Source: Gloeotrichia echinulata CP02 (lineage in GTDB: Bacteria; Cyanobacteriota; Cyanobacteriia; Cyanobacteriales; Nostocaceae). Taken from it: a DNA stretch of 64,000 bases. Of the stretch, positions 52,376-60,886 are shown in pieces. The DNA is taken from the NCBI GenBank assembly GCA_038087035.1, contig CP051187.1, forward strand, positions 5,400,001-5,464,000, in the 5' to 3' direction. How positions within the stretch are numbered: position 1 is the first letter of the stretch; each line of letters begins with the position of its first letter. Below the pieces are notes generated by a model, which worked only from the letters and a program-made list of their open reading frames with translations, was not told the DNA's origin and made no database searches. Made by a program: the position numbers and the translations under genes.

Positions 52376-52744
52376 TTACCCAGCACAGGACTTTAATATC
52401 CAGCCTATGATAACGCCCATTCCACCAAAGCGGACGGCTTGCCAAAAAGGTCTCTTGAAGCTAGTCCAAGAAAATAACTGGCTTTCTAAATTAAGTTCTA
52501 GCAGTTCCAACTGCTGTTTAATTTGTCTTAACTCAGCTTTGATTTCTGGCGGTTGATACTTATTTTGTTGTAGTTGCTGGCGGCGCTGTTGCCATTCTGC
52601 CTTTTTTTGGCGATCGCTTTGCACTTGGGCGTAACGTTCTTTTAAGGCTATGAGCGATTGTTCTACCTGTTCGAGTTCTTGTTCAAAATCTGGTTGTTGA
52701 TTTTCTTCAGGTGGCTGGGGTTGTTTAGGCGGCTTCATGCACAA
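52376..52744 (-). CDS. small coiled-coil protein with C-terminal membrane anchor
   Basis: A 122-residue protein. A Pro/Gln-rich start is followed by a predicted coiled coil (about 20-90, EQELEQVEQSLIALKERYAQ and KAELRQIKQQLELLELNL) and a single C-terminal helix (about 100-120, AVRFGGMGVIIGWILKS). It is probably tail-anchored. The stop is 3 bp before the asnS start, so both are co-transcribed. I know no function for it. Confidence 0.7.
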   Translation of the reverse strand: MCMKPPKQPQPPEENQQPDFEQELEQVEQSLIALKERYAQVQSDRQKKAEWQQRRQQLQQNKYQPPEIKAELRQIKQQLELLELNLESQLFSWTSFKRPFWQAVRFGGMGVIIGWILKSCAG

Positions 52745-52805
52745 GTTGTAAACTAGTATGGAACGGCAGTCATTTGGACTCAGAACTCAGCACTAATAAT
52801 CAATC

Positions 52806-53108
52806 ATGACACAATCTAGCCAGCTACCTAAAACCAGCCAACTGAATGAATTTAGCACCTTGGAACTAGCCCAAGCCCTGATGCAAAGGCTCAGTATTTC
52901 TCCTGATGATTGGCATCGTCTCAAGTCTAACCGCAATTCCCGCGCTAGTGAACAAGCAGCAGCCGCTCTTGTGTTTTTGCTGAAAGATCAGCCGCAAGAA
53001 GCTCTGGCTCGATTAGAACAGGCCAGTGGTTGGTTAGATCGCTCGATCTCTGCACCTAGCTGTCCCAGTCACGGTGATAAAGGACTGAGACATGTATCGG
53101 ATGTGTGA
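52806..53108 (+). CDS. small conserved cyanobacterial protein (DUF6439-like)
   Basis: A 100-residue helical protein with LNEFSTLELAQALMQRLSIS, DDWHRLKSNRNSRASEQAAAAL and LARLEQASGWLDRSI. This matches, from memory, a family conserved in cyanobacteria and catalogued as DUF6439. The last 15 residues (GDKGLRHVSDV) look like a run-on into the adjacent repeat, so the ancestral stop may have been lost. Confidence 0.7.
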   Translation: MTQSSQLPKTSQLNEFSTLELAQALMQRLSISPDDWHRLKSNRNSRASEQAAAALVFLLKDQPQEALARLEQASGWLDRSISAPSCPSHGDKGLRHVSDV

Positions 53109-53232
53109 AATGTAGCAGATATATGTTATGTATGAGATGTAGCAGATATATGTATGAGATGTAGCAGATATGTGCTATGTGTGAGATGTAGGAGATGTGT
53201 GTGATGTGGCAGATATATGTGATAAATTCCAC
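53103..53232. repeat. degenerate tandem repeat (GAGATGTAGCAGATATATGT)
   Basis: About five diverged copies of a roughly 20-28-bp unit after the DUF6439-like gene. The opposite strand gives a His/Ile/Tyr-rich frame which I regard as spurious. Confidence 0.75.
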
Positions 53233-53256
53233 ATGGTTTTCATCCCTCATCTCTCT

Positions 53257-53709
53257 TCAACGTCGCAGAGATAGGCGGGGGCGGTTTTCCAGCTGTTTAC
53301 AAAGCCTTAATTCTGTGCCTTTGCGATTCCACTGTACTTGATCAAAAATTTGATGGAGAAGACACAGCCCTCGACCGCTTTCTGCTTCATCTGGTGGTAG
53401 ATAGTCGATAGGATCGATATCATCGGATTCAGATGACGGAGTAAAGCCGCTTCCTTGGTCTGAGATTACCCACCAATATTGATTGTCTATTAACGAAAAC
53501 CGCACTACAACTGTTTTACTAGGATCAAGATTATTGCCATGCTTTGCTGCGTTTACTAAGGCTTCTTGAAGTCCTAGCCGCAGTTCTGCCTGCAATTTAG
53601 CGGGAATCTCTGCCAATAATAAATCTAAAATTGGACAAAGATATAGAGTTGAGGCGAAACTAATCGTACCCCAATAGCGTCCAACAGGACGGAGCGAAAT
53701 GGTAATCAC
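53257..53709 (-). CDS. anti-sigma-type serine kinase (RsbW-like HATPase)
   Basis: A 150-residue HATPase_c protein of the anti-sigma regulatory group. It has EALVNAAKHGN (N box), VVISDQGSGF (G1 box) and SGRGLCLLHQIFD (G2 box). Such proteins bind anti-anti-sigma factors or phosphorylate them; a cyanobacterial partner is not in the window. It has no sensor domain. The start at 53709 is GTG or ATG-like in context and is kept from frame length. Confidence 0.85.
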   Translation of the reverse strand: MITISLRPVGRYWGTISFASTLYLCPILDLLLAEIPAKLQAELRLGLQEALVNAAKHGNNLDPSKTVVVRFSLIDNQYWWVISDQGSGFTPSSESDDIDPIDYLPPDEAESGRGLCLLHQIFDQVQWNRKGTELRLCKQLENRPRLSLRR

Positions 53710-54139
53710 AAGAGAAACCCCATAGCCTTCAGTTAGCTAGACATCAGTTTGCTGTCACAGGCACCCTGATAAAAATTGAGGTGGTCATGCTGCCTTCAAA
53801 CTTGCGTCTTTAAAACTAAATTTTTAAAATGCTGGGGAGCATGGACTCAGTTTATGAAAGGGGATTGGTTATATATAAAACGGCCATAAAAGATAGGTCA
53901 GGTGTATAGCAACTTCCTCAAAAGATGCTAGAAACTGGCAAGAGTATGGTTATACTCTGTTATTTGCCGATTTGTAATTTAAACAACCCCATTCACACTT
54001 TTAAGAGCCTATGCAACATCAAATTCTTTAAACAAAATCAATTACATTATTTAGCTTAATTCAATTTTAGCATTTTTACTATGCACTAGACTACAAATTG
54101 AAAATTTGTGGATTTGTAAAGGATTGCAGTTCCCTTGTC
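53710..54139. other. A/T-rich intergenic region
   Basis: About 430 bp between the anti-sigma gene and rlmD. I see no gene, RNA or repeat in it. Confidence 0.4.
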
Positions 54140-55510
54140 TCAATGTGATAGCACAAGAAATGCAGCTGCTTCCACATGAGCAGTTTGGGGAAAAAAATCT
54201 GCAGGTTGTACCCTTTTAATGGTATATAGCCCACCTTGACAAAGTAATTTCAGGTCACGAGCGAGGGTGGCTACTTTACAGCTGACGTAAACAATCCGAG
54301 ATGGTTTCAATTGCCGTAAAGTTTCGATGACAACAGGATCACACCCCTTGCGCGGCGGATCAAGTAATACCACTTCTGGGATGATTCCTAAATTTGGCAG
54401 GATTTTTTCTACCGCCCCAACTTGGAATGTAACGTTATGAATTCCATTGCGTTCGGCATTCAAAATTGCTTGTTCGACTGCGGCTGGTTGTACTTCCAAA
54501 CCCATAGCTTGACGGACTTGTTTGGCTAGGGGTAAAGTTAAAGTCCCAATACCACAATAAGCATCAACTAACATCTCATACCCTTGAAGATTCAGTTCCG
54601 ACTGAATCACCTCTAATAGTGCCTCTGCTGTTTCAGTATAAACCTGAAAAAATGTATCTGGGCGGACTTGAAATTCCAATCCAGCAAATTTTTCTCGCAG
54701 GTAGGGCACACCAGCAATACAACTGGTTTGTGATCCAAAGATAGCATTTGTGCGATCGCTATTGCGATTTAACGACACTCCCACCAACTGGGGATAGCGT
54801 TTTAACCATTCCTGGGCTTGGGTTTCAACTCCCGCTAAATTCCAGTCCTTGACGACCAAAGTCAGTAATATTTCGCCAGTGCGGCGTCCAATGCGTAACC
54901 CAAGATGACGAACTTGTCCTTGGTGACGATGTTCGTCATAAATTTGCCAACCCCGCGTTTGGATATCTTGCTTAACTTCAGCTAGCATGGGATTTAATCT
55001 TGAATCTTGAACTGGACATTGATTCAAGTTGATTAATTGGTGGCTAGCTTTTTGGTAGTAACCAGCTTGTACTTGTCCGGTTGTTGATTTTCCTAAAGGA
55101 TAGGTAGCTTTATTGCGATAGTCACTAGATGAAGCAGCTACCAGCACAGGATCTACTGGTGCTTGAACAAAAGAGCCAATACGTTCCAAAGCTTGGATAA
55201 CTTGATTACGCTTTGCGGCTACTTGGAACTCATAGTTAATATGTTGCCACTGACAACCACCACATTTATCAGCCACAATGCAACTCGGTCGGATGCGATG
55301 GGGCGATGGTTGCAATATTTCTTTAAGTTTCCCGTGGGCATAATTAGGCTTAACATGTGCTAAACGGACAACAGCGCGATCGCCTGGTACAGCATCTGGG
55401 ACAAAAACTACGCGATCGTCCCCGCAACGTCCCACGCCATCACCCATGTCACTCAAATCCGTAATCGTCACTTCAATTAAATCACCCTGTTGCCAAAGAA
55501 GTTTAGTCAT
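54140..55510 (-). CDS. rlmD: 23S rRNA (uracil-5-)-methyltransferase RlmD/RumA
   Basis: Methylates a uridine in 23S rRNA to m5U. The 456-residue protein has an N-terminal TRAM domain (about 8-65, IEVTITDLSDMGDGVGR), Fe-S cluster cysteines in CIVADKCGGCQWQH (about 78-91), the SAM motif VDAYCGIGTLTLPLA and the nucleophilic Cys in YVSCKVATLARDL. Closely related enzymes act on tRNA (TrmFO is different; RlmCD in some bacteria), so the exact uridine is uncertain. Stand-alone gene. Confidence 0.93.
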   Translation of the reverse strand: MTKLLWQQGDLIEVTITDLSDMGDGVGRCGDDRVVFVPDAVPGDRAVVRLAHVKPNYAHGKLKEILQPSPHRIRPSCIVADKCGGCQWQHINYEFQVAAKRNQVIQALERIGSFVQAPVDPVLVAASSSDYRNKATYPLGKSTTGQVQAGYYQKASHQLINLNQCPVQDSRLNPMLAEVKQDIQTRGWQIYDEHRHQGQVRHLGLRIGRRTGEILLTLVVKDWNLAGVETQAQEWLKRYPQLVGVSLNRNSDRTNAIFGSQTSCIAGVPYLREKFAGLEFQVRPDTFFQVYTETAEALLEVIQSELNLQGYEMLVDAYCGIGTLTLPLAKQVRQAMGLEVQPAAVEQAILNAERNGIHNVTFQVGAVEKILPNLGIIPEVVLLDPPRKGCDPVVIETLRQLKPSRIVYVSCKVATLARDLKLLCQGGLYTIKRVQPADFFPQTAHVEAAAFLVLSH

Positions 55511-55736
55511 TAGTCAAAAGTTAAGAGTCAAGATGCAAGAGGGAATAGGCAATGGTAATTAATTATTCTCCCCAATCCCCAATTCCCAAACATTGACGAT
55601 AGGGTCTAGTCCCCACTAAGAGCGTAGCAGAGTGGGTATAGGGAGTGGGCTACGACGATTACATCTTTGAGTAAATCTTTCCATCGAAAGACAGCCAGAA
55701 GATGTATGATAAAACTTTAAACAAAATATAGTCTAG

Positions 55737-55756
55737 CATAGTCAGATATAGTCTAA
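55737..55756. repeat. left imperfect inverted repeat flanking the IS607-type genes
   Basis: CATAGTCAGATATAGTCTAA is the near complement of 57367-57386. It lies 12 bp before the tnpA start. A direct ATATAGTCTA copy also precedes it at 55727. These could be recombinase-binding sites. Confidence 0.55.
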
Positions 55757-55768
55757 AAGACAGTCCTA

Positions 55769-55942
55769 ATGAAATTATCTGATTATGCTAAAACCTTGGG
55801 GATTTCGTACCTTACCGCTTGGCGACATGACAAAGCAGGTAAAATACCATATCCAACAGAGCAACTTCCCACGGGTACGGTAATTGTTGATTACGACCCG
55901 AAAAAGATATCAGGGCAAAGCGCAAAACCGAAAAAATTGTAG
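55769..55942 (+). pseudogene. truncated IS607-type tnpA (serine recombinase)
   Basis: A 57-residue reading: MKLSDYAKTLGISYLTAW followed by DKAGKIPYPTEQLPTGTVIV and DY. This is the MerR-like DNA-binding N terminus of IS607 TnpA. The catalytic serine-recombinase domain (about 140 residues) is missing; the frame ends at TAG soon after. The element cannot encode its own transposase. Confidence 0.85.
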
Positions 55943-56065
55943 AAGCCTTAAATTCTCCAACAGATTGATTAAGTTTTCTAGTCAAGCATATCTTACTGGA
56001 TCTTGAATGATATACTAATTTCATTGCCAAAGTTGATCAATACTTTGACTACGCTCAGTATAAAT

Positions 56066-57349
56066 ATGCGTCAAGTAGAAAAGCACATAATCAAAGAAGG
56101 ACATGACTGGTTTGATTATTGTAGTGACATTACCACTATTTCCCGGCAGCTTTACAACACTGCTCAATTCACTCAGCGTCAAGGTTTTTTCTACGGATGG
56201 GGAACTCAATCACAAGCTAGCTTAGACACTTTATTTAAACAAAACGAGAACTACAAAGCAATAAGCGCAAAAGTAGCTCAACTCGTATTAAAACAGAATG
56301 CAGATGCGTGGATTGCTTACTACAAAGCATTAGTGGCTTATAAACTTGAACCAACTAAGTTCACTGGTAGACCAAAACCACCTAATTATGTTGATGACAA
56401 AAACGTAGTTAAATTCAATAATCAAGCAATTGGTAAAAGAGAATTTAATAAAGGTTTCATTATCCCATCAATGTCGCCAATCAGGATTCCAGTAAAGCCT
56501 GGACTAAAGTTTGAGGACTTGTGTGAGGTACGAATTATCCCAAAAACTGGATGCTTCGTTATCGAAATAGTCTATGAAATTACCGAGTTGTCAGAGTTTT
56601 TTTGTAGTTTGAATCCTGAACTGAATGCGGCGATAGATATTGGTTTAGATAATCTAGCGACGATTGTTTTCAATGATCTAGCAATACAACCAATTATTGT
56701 AAATGGTAAACCATTGAAATCAGCCAACCAGTTTTATAACAAGCAGATTGCCAAGTTTCGAGGTTTTCTACCCAATAGGAAAGCTCGGTCAAGGCGAATT
56801 GCAAACATCGTTCGTAATCGCCATCAATTTGTTTCTTCATATTTACATCAAGCCACAAAAATGATTGTGGATGAACTTCTATCTCTTGGTGTAACTCACG
56901 TCTCAATCGGGAAAAACGAACAATGGAAAACACGTCTTAATTTAGGTAAACGTACAAACCAAAATTTTACTCAGATACCACACGCAATATTTATCGAAAT
57001 GCTGACTTATAAATTAGTTAGAGTCGGTATTACCGTTAAGGTAGCAGAAGAATCTTACACAAGTAAGGCTTCAGCGATTGATTGGGACATCATCCCAACT
57101 TATCAACCTAACAACAAGATCAAGCATGTATTCTCAGGAAAACGTGTCAAACGTGCGTGGTATATCAGTAAAGATGGTTTGAAGATTCATGCCGACGTGA
57201 ACGCAGGGTACAACATCGGCAGAAAAAGTAATCCTGAAGGATTTGACTGTCTCCAGTCTATTCTAAGGGATAGGGGGTGTCTGGTAGTACATCCAAGGCG
57301 GATAACTCCACTATTTAAGCGTGTCCATGCTGAAAGTAGAGTCGCTTAA
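56066..57349 (+). CDS. tnpB: TnpB, IS607/IS605-type RNA-guided nuclease
   Basis: A 427-residue TnpB. RuvC-like residues are seen in order: Asp in NAAIDIGLDNLATIV, Glu in VAEESYTSKASAID and Asp in IHADVNAGYNIGRK. The usual zinc-finger Cys pairs between the last two are absent, as in the zinc-less TnpB subgroup. The frame opens at 56003, but the ATG at 56066 (MRQVEKHIIKEG) fits better. The reading frame is intact although tnpA is truncated. TnpB proteins cut DNA guided by an RNA from the element's 3' end; the long non-coding region downstream is the place to look for that RNA. Confidence 0.92.
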   Translation: MRQVEKHIIKEGHDWFDYCSDITTISRQLYNTAQFTQRQGFFYGWGTQSQASLDTLFKQNENYKAISAKVAQLVLKQNADAWIAYYKALVAYKLEPTKFTGRPKPPNYVDDKNVVKFNNQAIGKREFNKGFIIPSMSPIRIPVKPGLKFEDLCEVRIIPKTGCFVIEIVYEITELSEFFCSLNPELNAAIDIGLDNLATIVFNDLAIQPIIVNGKPLKSANQFYNKQIAKFRGFLPNRKARSRRIANIVRNRHQFVSSYLHQATKMIVDELLSLGVTHVSIGKNEQWKTRLNLGKRTNQNFTQIPHAIFIEMLTYKLVRVGITVKVAEESYTSKASAIDWDIIPTYQPNNKIKHVFSGKRVKRAWYISKDGLKIHADVNAGYNIGRKSNPEGFDCLQSILRDRGCLVVHPRRITPLFKRVHAESRVA

Positions 57350-57363
57350 AGCTAAATTGCATA

Positions 57364-57388
57364 AGTCTGACTATATTTGACTATGTGA
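57364..57388. repeat. right imperfect inverted repeat flanking the IS607-type genes
   Basis: AAGTCTGACTATATTTGACTATGTG contains the complement of the left repeat at 55737-55756 with two to four differences. It begins 14 bp after the tnpB stop. Confidence 0.55.
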
Positions 57389-57389
57389 T

Positions 57390-57815
57390 TTGGAACTATT
57401 AACAGTAGCCAAATACAGTATGATTTAGATGGTCGCTGACCCTCCCGACCGTATTGAACAGACAGGCTAACTTCAAAGTAGAGTTACCAACGGCAGTTGC
57501 TCTATGTCGGGGAACCCGCCCACCGCACTGCCTCCTCTTGCCGCAGATAAATCGGCAGTTCGGGGAAAGAACATGACCACTGGTTCGCATGATTAAGTTC
57601 TGCGGTAAAAGTATAGACCAAGCCATGTTGTACGTAAAGTATACACCTGGGGGAGACGGGTGTCTGCCTGTGGACGCTGTGTAAGACCAAATTATGCTTG
57701 CATAAAGAGGCCACGGCGGTTGAGACGGGAAACTCCGCACGACGAATAAGACCGTCCCTGAGTTGAGTTGAAGTTGGCAAGCTCCAACCTCAGCGAAGCA
57801 GGTTGGGGTACTTCA
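57390..57815 (+). ncRNA. structured non-coding tail downstream of tnpB (candidate omega RNA region)
   Basis: About 425 bp without a credible gene but with many strong stems, for example GGTCGCTGACCCTCCCGACC, GGCAGTTGC...GCACTGCC, GGGGGAGACGGGTGTCTGCC and the final CCAACCTCAGCGAAGCAGGTTGG followed by GGTACTTCACA. The last hairpin plus TTCACA resembles the right end of cyanobacterial IS200/IS605/IS607 elements. Such tails encode the guide RNA of TnpB. It could also be the remnant of a different element. The end is about 40 bp before the apcD start. Confidence 0.5.
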
Positions 57816-57854
57816 CACTAACAAGTAATATTATTTCGCGTGATTGCAATAATC

Positions 57855-58340
57855 ATGACTGTAGTTAACCAAGTAATTCTCAAAGCCGACGACGAACTGC
57901 GTTACCCCAGCAGTGGTGAACTCAAGACTATCCAAGAGTTTTTGCAGACCGGTGTACAGCGGACACGGATTGCTTCTACCCTAGCGGAAAACGAAAAAAA
58001 GATAGTTCAGGAAGCAACTAAACAACTTTGGCAGAAACGTCCTGACTTTATCTCCCCCGGTGGTAATGCTTACGGAGAACGCCAGCGTTCTCTATGTATC
58101 CGGGACTTTGGCTGGTACTTGCGCCTAATTACCTATGGCGTACTTGCTGGTGACAAAGAACCAATTGAACAAATTGGTTTGATTGGCGTGCGGGAAATGT
58201 ACAATTCCTTGGGTGTTCCCGTACCTGGAATGGTAGAAGCCATCAATTCTTTGAAAAAAGCCTCCCTTGAGTTACTCAGTGCCGAAGACGCCGCCCAAAC
58301 AGCTCCATACTTTGATTACATAATTCAAGCAATGTCTTGA
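57855..58340 (+). CDS. apcD: allophycocyanin-B alpha chain ApcD
   Basis: A 161-residue phycobiliprotein. It begins MTVVNQVILKADDELRYPSS and carries the chromophore Cys in RQRSLCIRDFGWYLRLITYG (about 81). The text GLIGVREMYNSLGVPVPGMVE and the end FDYIIQAMS match ApcD, a low-copy terminal emitter in the phycobilisome core that passes energy to photosystem I and II. The ATG at 57855 fits family length; an in-frame GTG at 57840 is not needed. A TnpB element ends just upstream, so its promoter may lie inside that element. Confidence 0.95.
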   Translation: MTVVNQVILKADDELRYPSSGELKTIQEFLQTGVQRTRIASTLAENEKKIVQEATKQLWQKRPDFISPGGNAYGERQRSLCIRDFGWYLRLITYGVLAGDKEPIEQIGLIGVREMYNSLGVPVPGMVEAINSLKKASLELLSAEDAAQTAPYFDYIIQAMS

Positions 58341-58444
58341 TCCAAAGTGTGCGCTAGTTCCATTGGTGGTCTTTTGGTCTATCTAGAGAGAGTGCGAAAT
58401 CTTAGCACTCATATACCCATAACATTTCTAATTTGATCATACCC

Positions 58445-58505
58445 TCCCCACACTTGGTTGTGGCTCTGGCACGCTCTGTGTCAAGTTAACAACCATCTGT
58501 GGGGA
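58445..58505 (+). terminator. long hairpin after apcD
   Basis: TCCCCACA-CTT-GGTTGT pairs with ACAACC-ATC-TGTGGGGA around a 27-nt loop, and AAATTTT follows. It is 105 bp after the apcD stop. Confidence 0.55.
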
Positions 58506-58516
58506 AATTTTATGGG

Positions 58517-58768
58517 TTTGTCATTTGTCATTTGTCATTTGTCATTTGTCATTTGTCAGTTGTCATTTGTCATTTGTCATTTGTCATTTGTCATTTGTCA
58601 TTTGTTTTTGACCGTTGACTCTTGACCGTTGACTCTTGACCGTTGACTCTTGACTCTTGACCCTTGACCCTTGACCGTTGACCGTTGACCGTTGACCGTT
58701 GACCGTTGACCCTTGACCCTTGACCCTTGACTCTTGACCCTTGACCCTTGACCCTTGACCCTTGACCA
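58517..58768. repeat. two long heptamer arrays
   Basis: The first part (58517-58605) repeats TCATTTG about twelve times; the second (58606-58768) repeats TTGACCC, TTGACCG and TTGACTC about 23 times. No strand holds a plausible gene. The remaining bases to 59062 show no feature. This is the largest array in the window. Confidence 0.92.
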
Positions 58769-59062
58769 GTGACCAAATACAAAAAGCCGACAGTTCTTTG
58801 TGAGAATCTGTCGGCAATTAGTGTGTTCCCTATTAATGACTCGGCTAGAGTTCAGTTGTAGTAATTATGCCCATTTAGAAAGTATGGCGAGACGATCTTA
58901 GTCATCTACACTTGTGATTGTCATCACTTGACTGTTACAGGCAAACTGTATCTACTTCACAAATTTCTCACTTGAGGCAGACCAATGCATACTATGACAA
59001 TAATAACTGTACTCTAGACTACAAAATTTTTCTCTAATAAATACTAGACATCCTTAAGGAAA

Positions 59063-59725
59063 ATGGATCTGAATTTTGTCAATCGAATAGCTGGGACAAT
59101 CCTTTTGGTAGGATCTTTGGGTTGCGCTATACCAGCACAGAACGGAGTTTCCCATAGCAACAGCTTAACAACTGCACCCACTGCGATTTTCGTTAGTTAT
59201 AACTCAAAAACAAAGAGACCGCCCACTAAATCTGCCACAATTTATGTTGAAGGGGAAAAAATCCCGATTACCGTGAAACTGTACAACAAGTTCAGTAATT
59301 TATTCACTACCTATTTTCCTGTGCAGGATTTTATTGTTGAAGGGGGTAGTTCTAGTGAAGGAACCGGAGTGAGATTTATTGCCAATTTTGGCGGAAGCAA
59401 AAATGAAAATGCCTATGTCCATGTTGCTTTCTTGAAAAATCTCAAAACCCTAGAACAGGTAAGAGTTTTTGTGAATGCTAAGAAGGGATTAATTGCATCT
59501 AATGGGTGGCGGGTTGTGAGTCGGACGCAAAATGTTTCCTATCGGTGGGCGAAAGAAAAGATTGTTTTTAGTAAGGGTAAAGATATAGTGGGTAATGTGT
59601 ATATTGGTCAACAAAATGGTAAGGCTTTTTATGTGATTAGCCAATTCCCAGGAGAATATGGTGACGGCTTTTCACCAAGAGCAGATTTGATTTTACAGAA
59701 TCTGGAGGTTAGTCGTGGGGACTAG
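59063..59725 (+). CDS. putative lipoprotein of unknown function
   Basis: A 220-residue protein with an N-terminal hydrophobic stretch and a lipobox-like LVGSLGC (Cys at about residue 21), suggesting a lipid-anchored exported protein. The mature part is rich in beta strands (TATIYVEGEKIPITVKLY, GVRFIANFGG, YVHVAFLKNL). AAGGA precedes the ATG. The family was not recognised. Stand-alone between repeat arrays and the next small gene. Confidence 0.65.
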   Translation: MDLNFVNRIAGTILLVGSLGCAIPAQNGVSHSNSLTTAPTAIFVSYNSKTKRPPTKSATIYVEGEKIPITVKLYNKFSNLFTTYFPVQDFIVEGGSSSEGTGVRFIANFGGSKNENAYVHVAFLKNLKTLEQVRVFVNAKKGLIASNGWRVVSRTQNVSYRWAKEKIVFSKGKDIVGNVYIGQQNGKAFYVISQFPGEYGDGFSPRADLILQNLEVSRGD

Positions 59726-59771
59726 TGACTGGGGAAGAGTAGTATTTGTAGGTAAGGCTATGCCCACCCTA

Positions 59772-60065
59772 CTAGCATCCTAAAATAGTTTTAACGGCAT
59801 TCACTAACCGAGCAACTAACTCCAGTGATACGTTGATTGTAGAAATTGTGTGAAGTAATGATGCTGTTGCTCCTGCAATGGTCTCAAAGCTAGATCCTGC
59901 CACCAGCATTGTTACCACAGCACTTGCCACAGAAGCAATGACAGTAGCACCGACACCAGAAAAAACTAAAATTCCGCCAATTGCAGAAATTATAATAGGC
60001 CATTGTATTGGATCAGGATTATGACAAGCTGGAATTTGCCCAAACAATACTTGAAAAATATGCAT
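59772..60065 (-). CDS. small hydrophobic Ala/Gly-rich protein
   Basis: A 97-residue frame with two or three hydrophobic helices (about 24-44, 45-56, 62-72) rich in Ala, Gly, Ser and Val, and a Cys at the very end. It starts beside no clear ribosome site. The composition would fit a holin-like or bacteriocin-like peptide, but I see no processing or immunity genes. The call as a gene is moderate. Confidence 0.45.
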   Translation of the reverse strand: MHIFQVLFGQIPACHNPDPIQWPIIISAIGGILVFSGVGATVIASVASAVVTMLVAGSSFETIAGATASLLHTISTINVSLELVARLVNAVKTILGC

Positions 60066-60151
60066 ATAATTAAAATGTTTAAATTATTTAACAATTTCTA
60101 TACTATATAAATGTTTTTTACCTCGGTATAGTAAAAATACTGGAATGAGTA

Positions 60152-60466
60152 ATGATGGCAGCAGAACAAAAGCACAGCACCTATTTATTGGCAGCAGAAA
60201 CCCAATTACGCCAGCTTTCTCCTGAACAGTTGCAAATCGCAGTTGCTTTTCTGACTTACCTACAAAAAACAGATGAACAAGATGTAACTGAAAAATTATT
60301 GAGTATTCCTGGTTTTGCTGCATCTTTCCATGAAACCGAAAACAGCAAAGACAAATTATGGGATAATACCTCAAATCAGATTGCTACAGATAACGAAGTA
60401 TGGCAGGCTTACTTAATTTCTGAGCAAAAAAGGGAAGAGGTATATCGCCGCCTTGCAGACTCCTAA
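60152..60466 (+). CDS. antitoxin-like partner of the Doc toxin
   Basis: A 104-residue acidic protein with an N-terminal helix pair (TYLLAAETQLRQLSPEQLQIAVAFLTYLQ) and a C-terminal acidic stretch (SEQKREEVYRRLADS). It overlaps the toxin start by 14 bp, the layout of a translationally coupled toxin-antitoxin pair. It is not a classical Phd protein. No DNA-binding motif is obvious, so autoregulation is uncertain. Confidence 0.7.
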   Translation: MMAAEQKHSTYLLAAETQLRQLSPEQLQIAVAFLTYLQKTDEQDVTEKLLSIPGFAASFHETENSKDKLWDNTSNQIATDNEVWQAYLISEQKREEVYRRLADS

Positions 60467-60845
60467 ATTTCTTTCTAATGCCCAAGTTATCAAGATTCAC
60501 CACCGCCAGATTCAAAAATTTGGTGGCACTTTTGGTATTAGAGACGAAGGCTTACTAGATTCCGCACTAGCGCAACCTCAAGCTACTTTTGGCGGTGAAC
60601 TCTTGCATCCAACAATTTATGAACAAGCAGCTGCTTATCTGTACCATCTAGCGATGAACCATCCGTTTATCGATGGTAATAAGCGTACTGCTTTCGCCGT
60701 GATGGATACCTTCATCACCTTGAATGGCTACAGTTTAGATTTATCAGACGAACAAACTTATAACTTGGTGATTCAAGTAGTTCAACGGGAAATGTCCAAA
60801 GAACAATTATCTGCATTCCTAAAACTGCATCTTATGAGCAAGTAA
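60453..60845 (+). CDS. Doc-type Fic-family toxin
   Basis: A 130-residue protein with the Fic/Doc motif in NHPFIDGNKRTAF (about 69-81) and the start FLSNAQVIKIHHRQIQKFGG typical of Doc death-on-curing toxins, which phosphorylate EF-Tu. Translation starts at TTG within the antitoxin gene. The length and both helices flanking the motif are complete, so it may be active. Confidence 0.9.
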   Translation: MQTPKFLSNAQVIKIHHRQIQKFGGTFGIRDEGLLDSALAQPQATFGGELLHPTIYEQAAAYLYHLAMNHPFIDGNKRTAFAVMDTFITLNGYSLDLSDEQTYNLVIQVVQREMSKEQLSAFLKLHLMSK

Positions 60846-60886
60846 ATCGGTAGAATAATGCTCTGTCCCCTTGGTGCATTATTTCC

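Noticed and set aside
53056..53250. His/Ile/Tyr-rich frame on the minus strand
   Set aside because: It is a translation of the degenerate tandem repeat.
57399..57780. Two minus-strand frames in the tail after tnpB
   Set aside because: Composition follows the stem-loop structure of the DNA, not codon usage, and both end without ribosome sites.
58584..58817. Frames rich in GQGSRVK repeats on the minus strand
   Set aside because: Produced by the heptamer array; no gene features.
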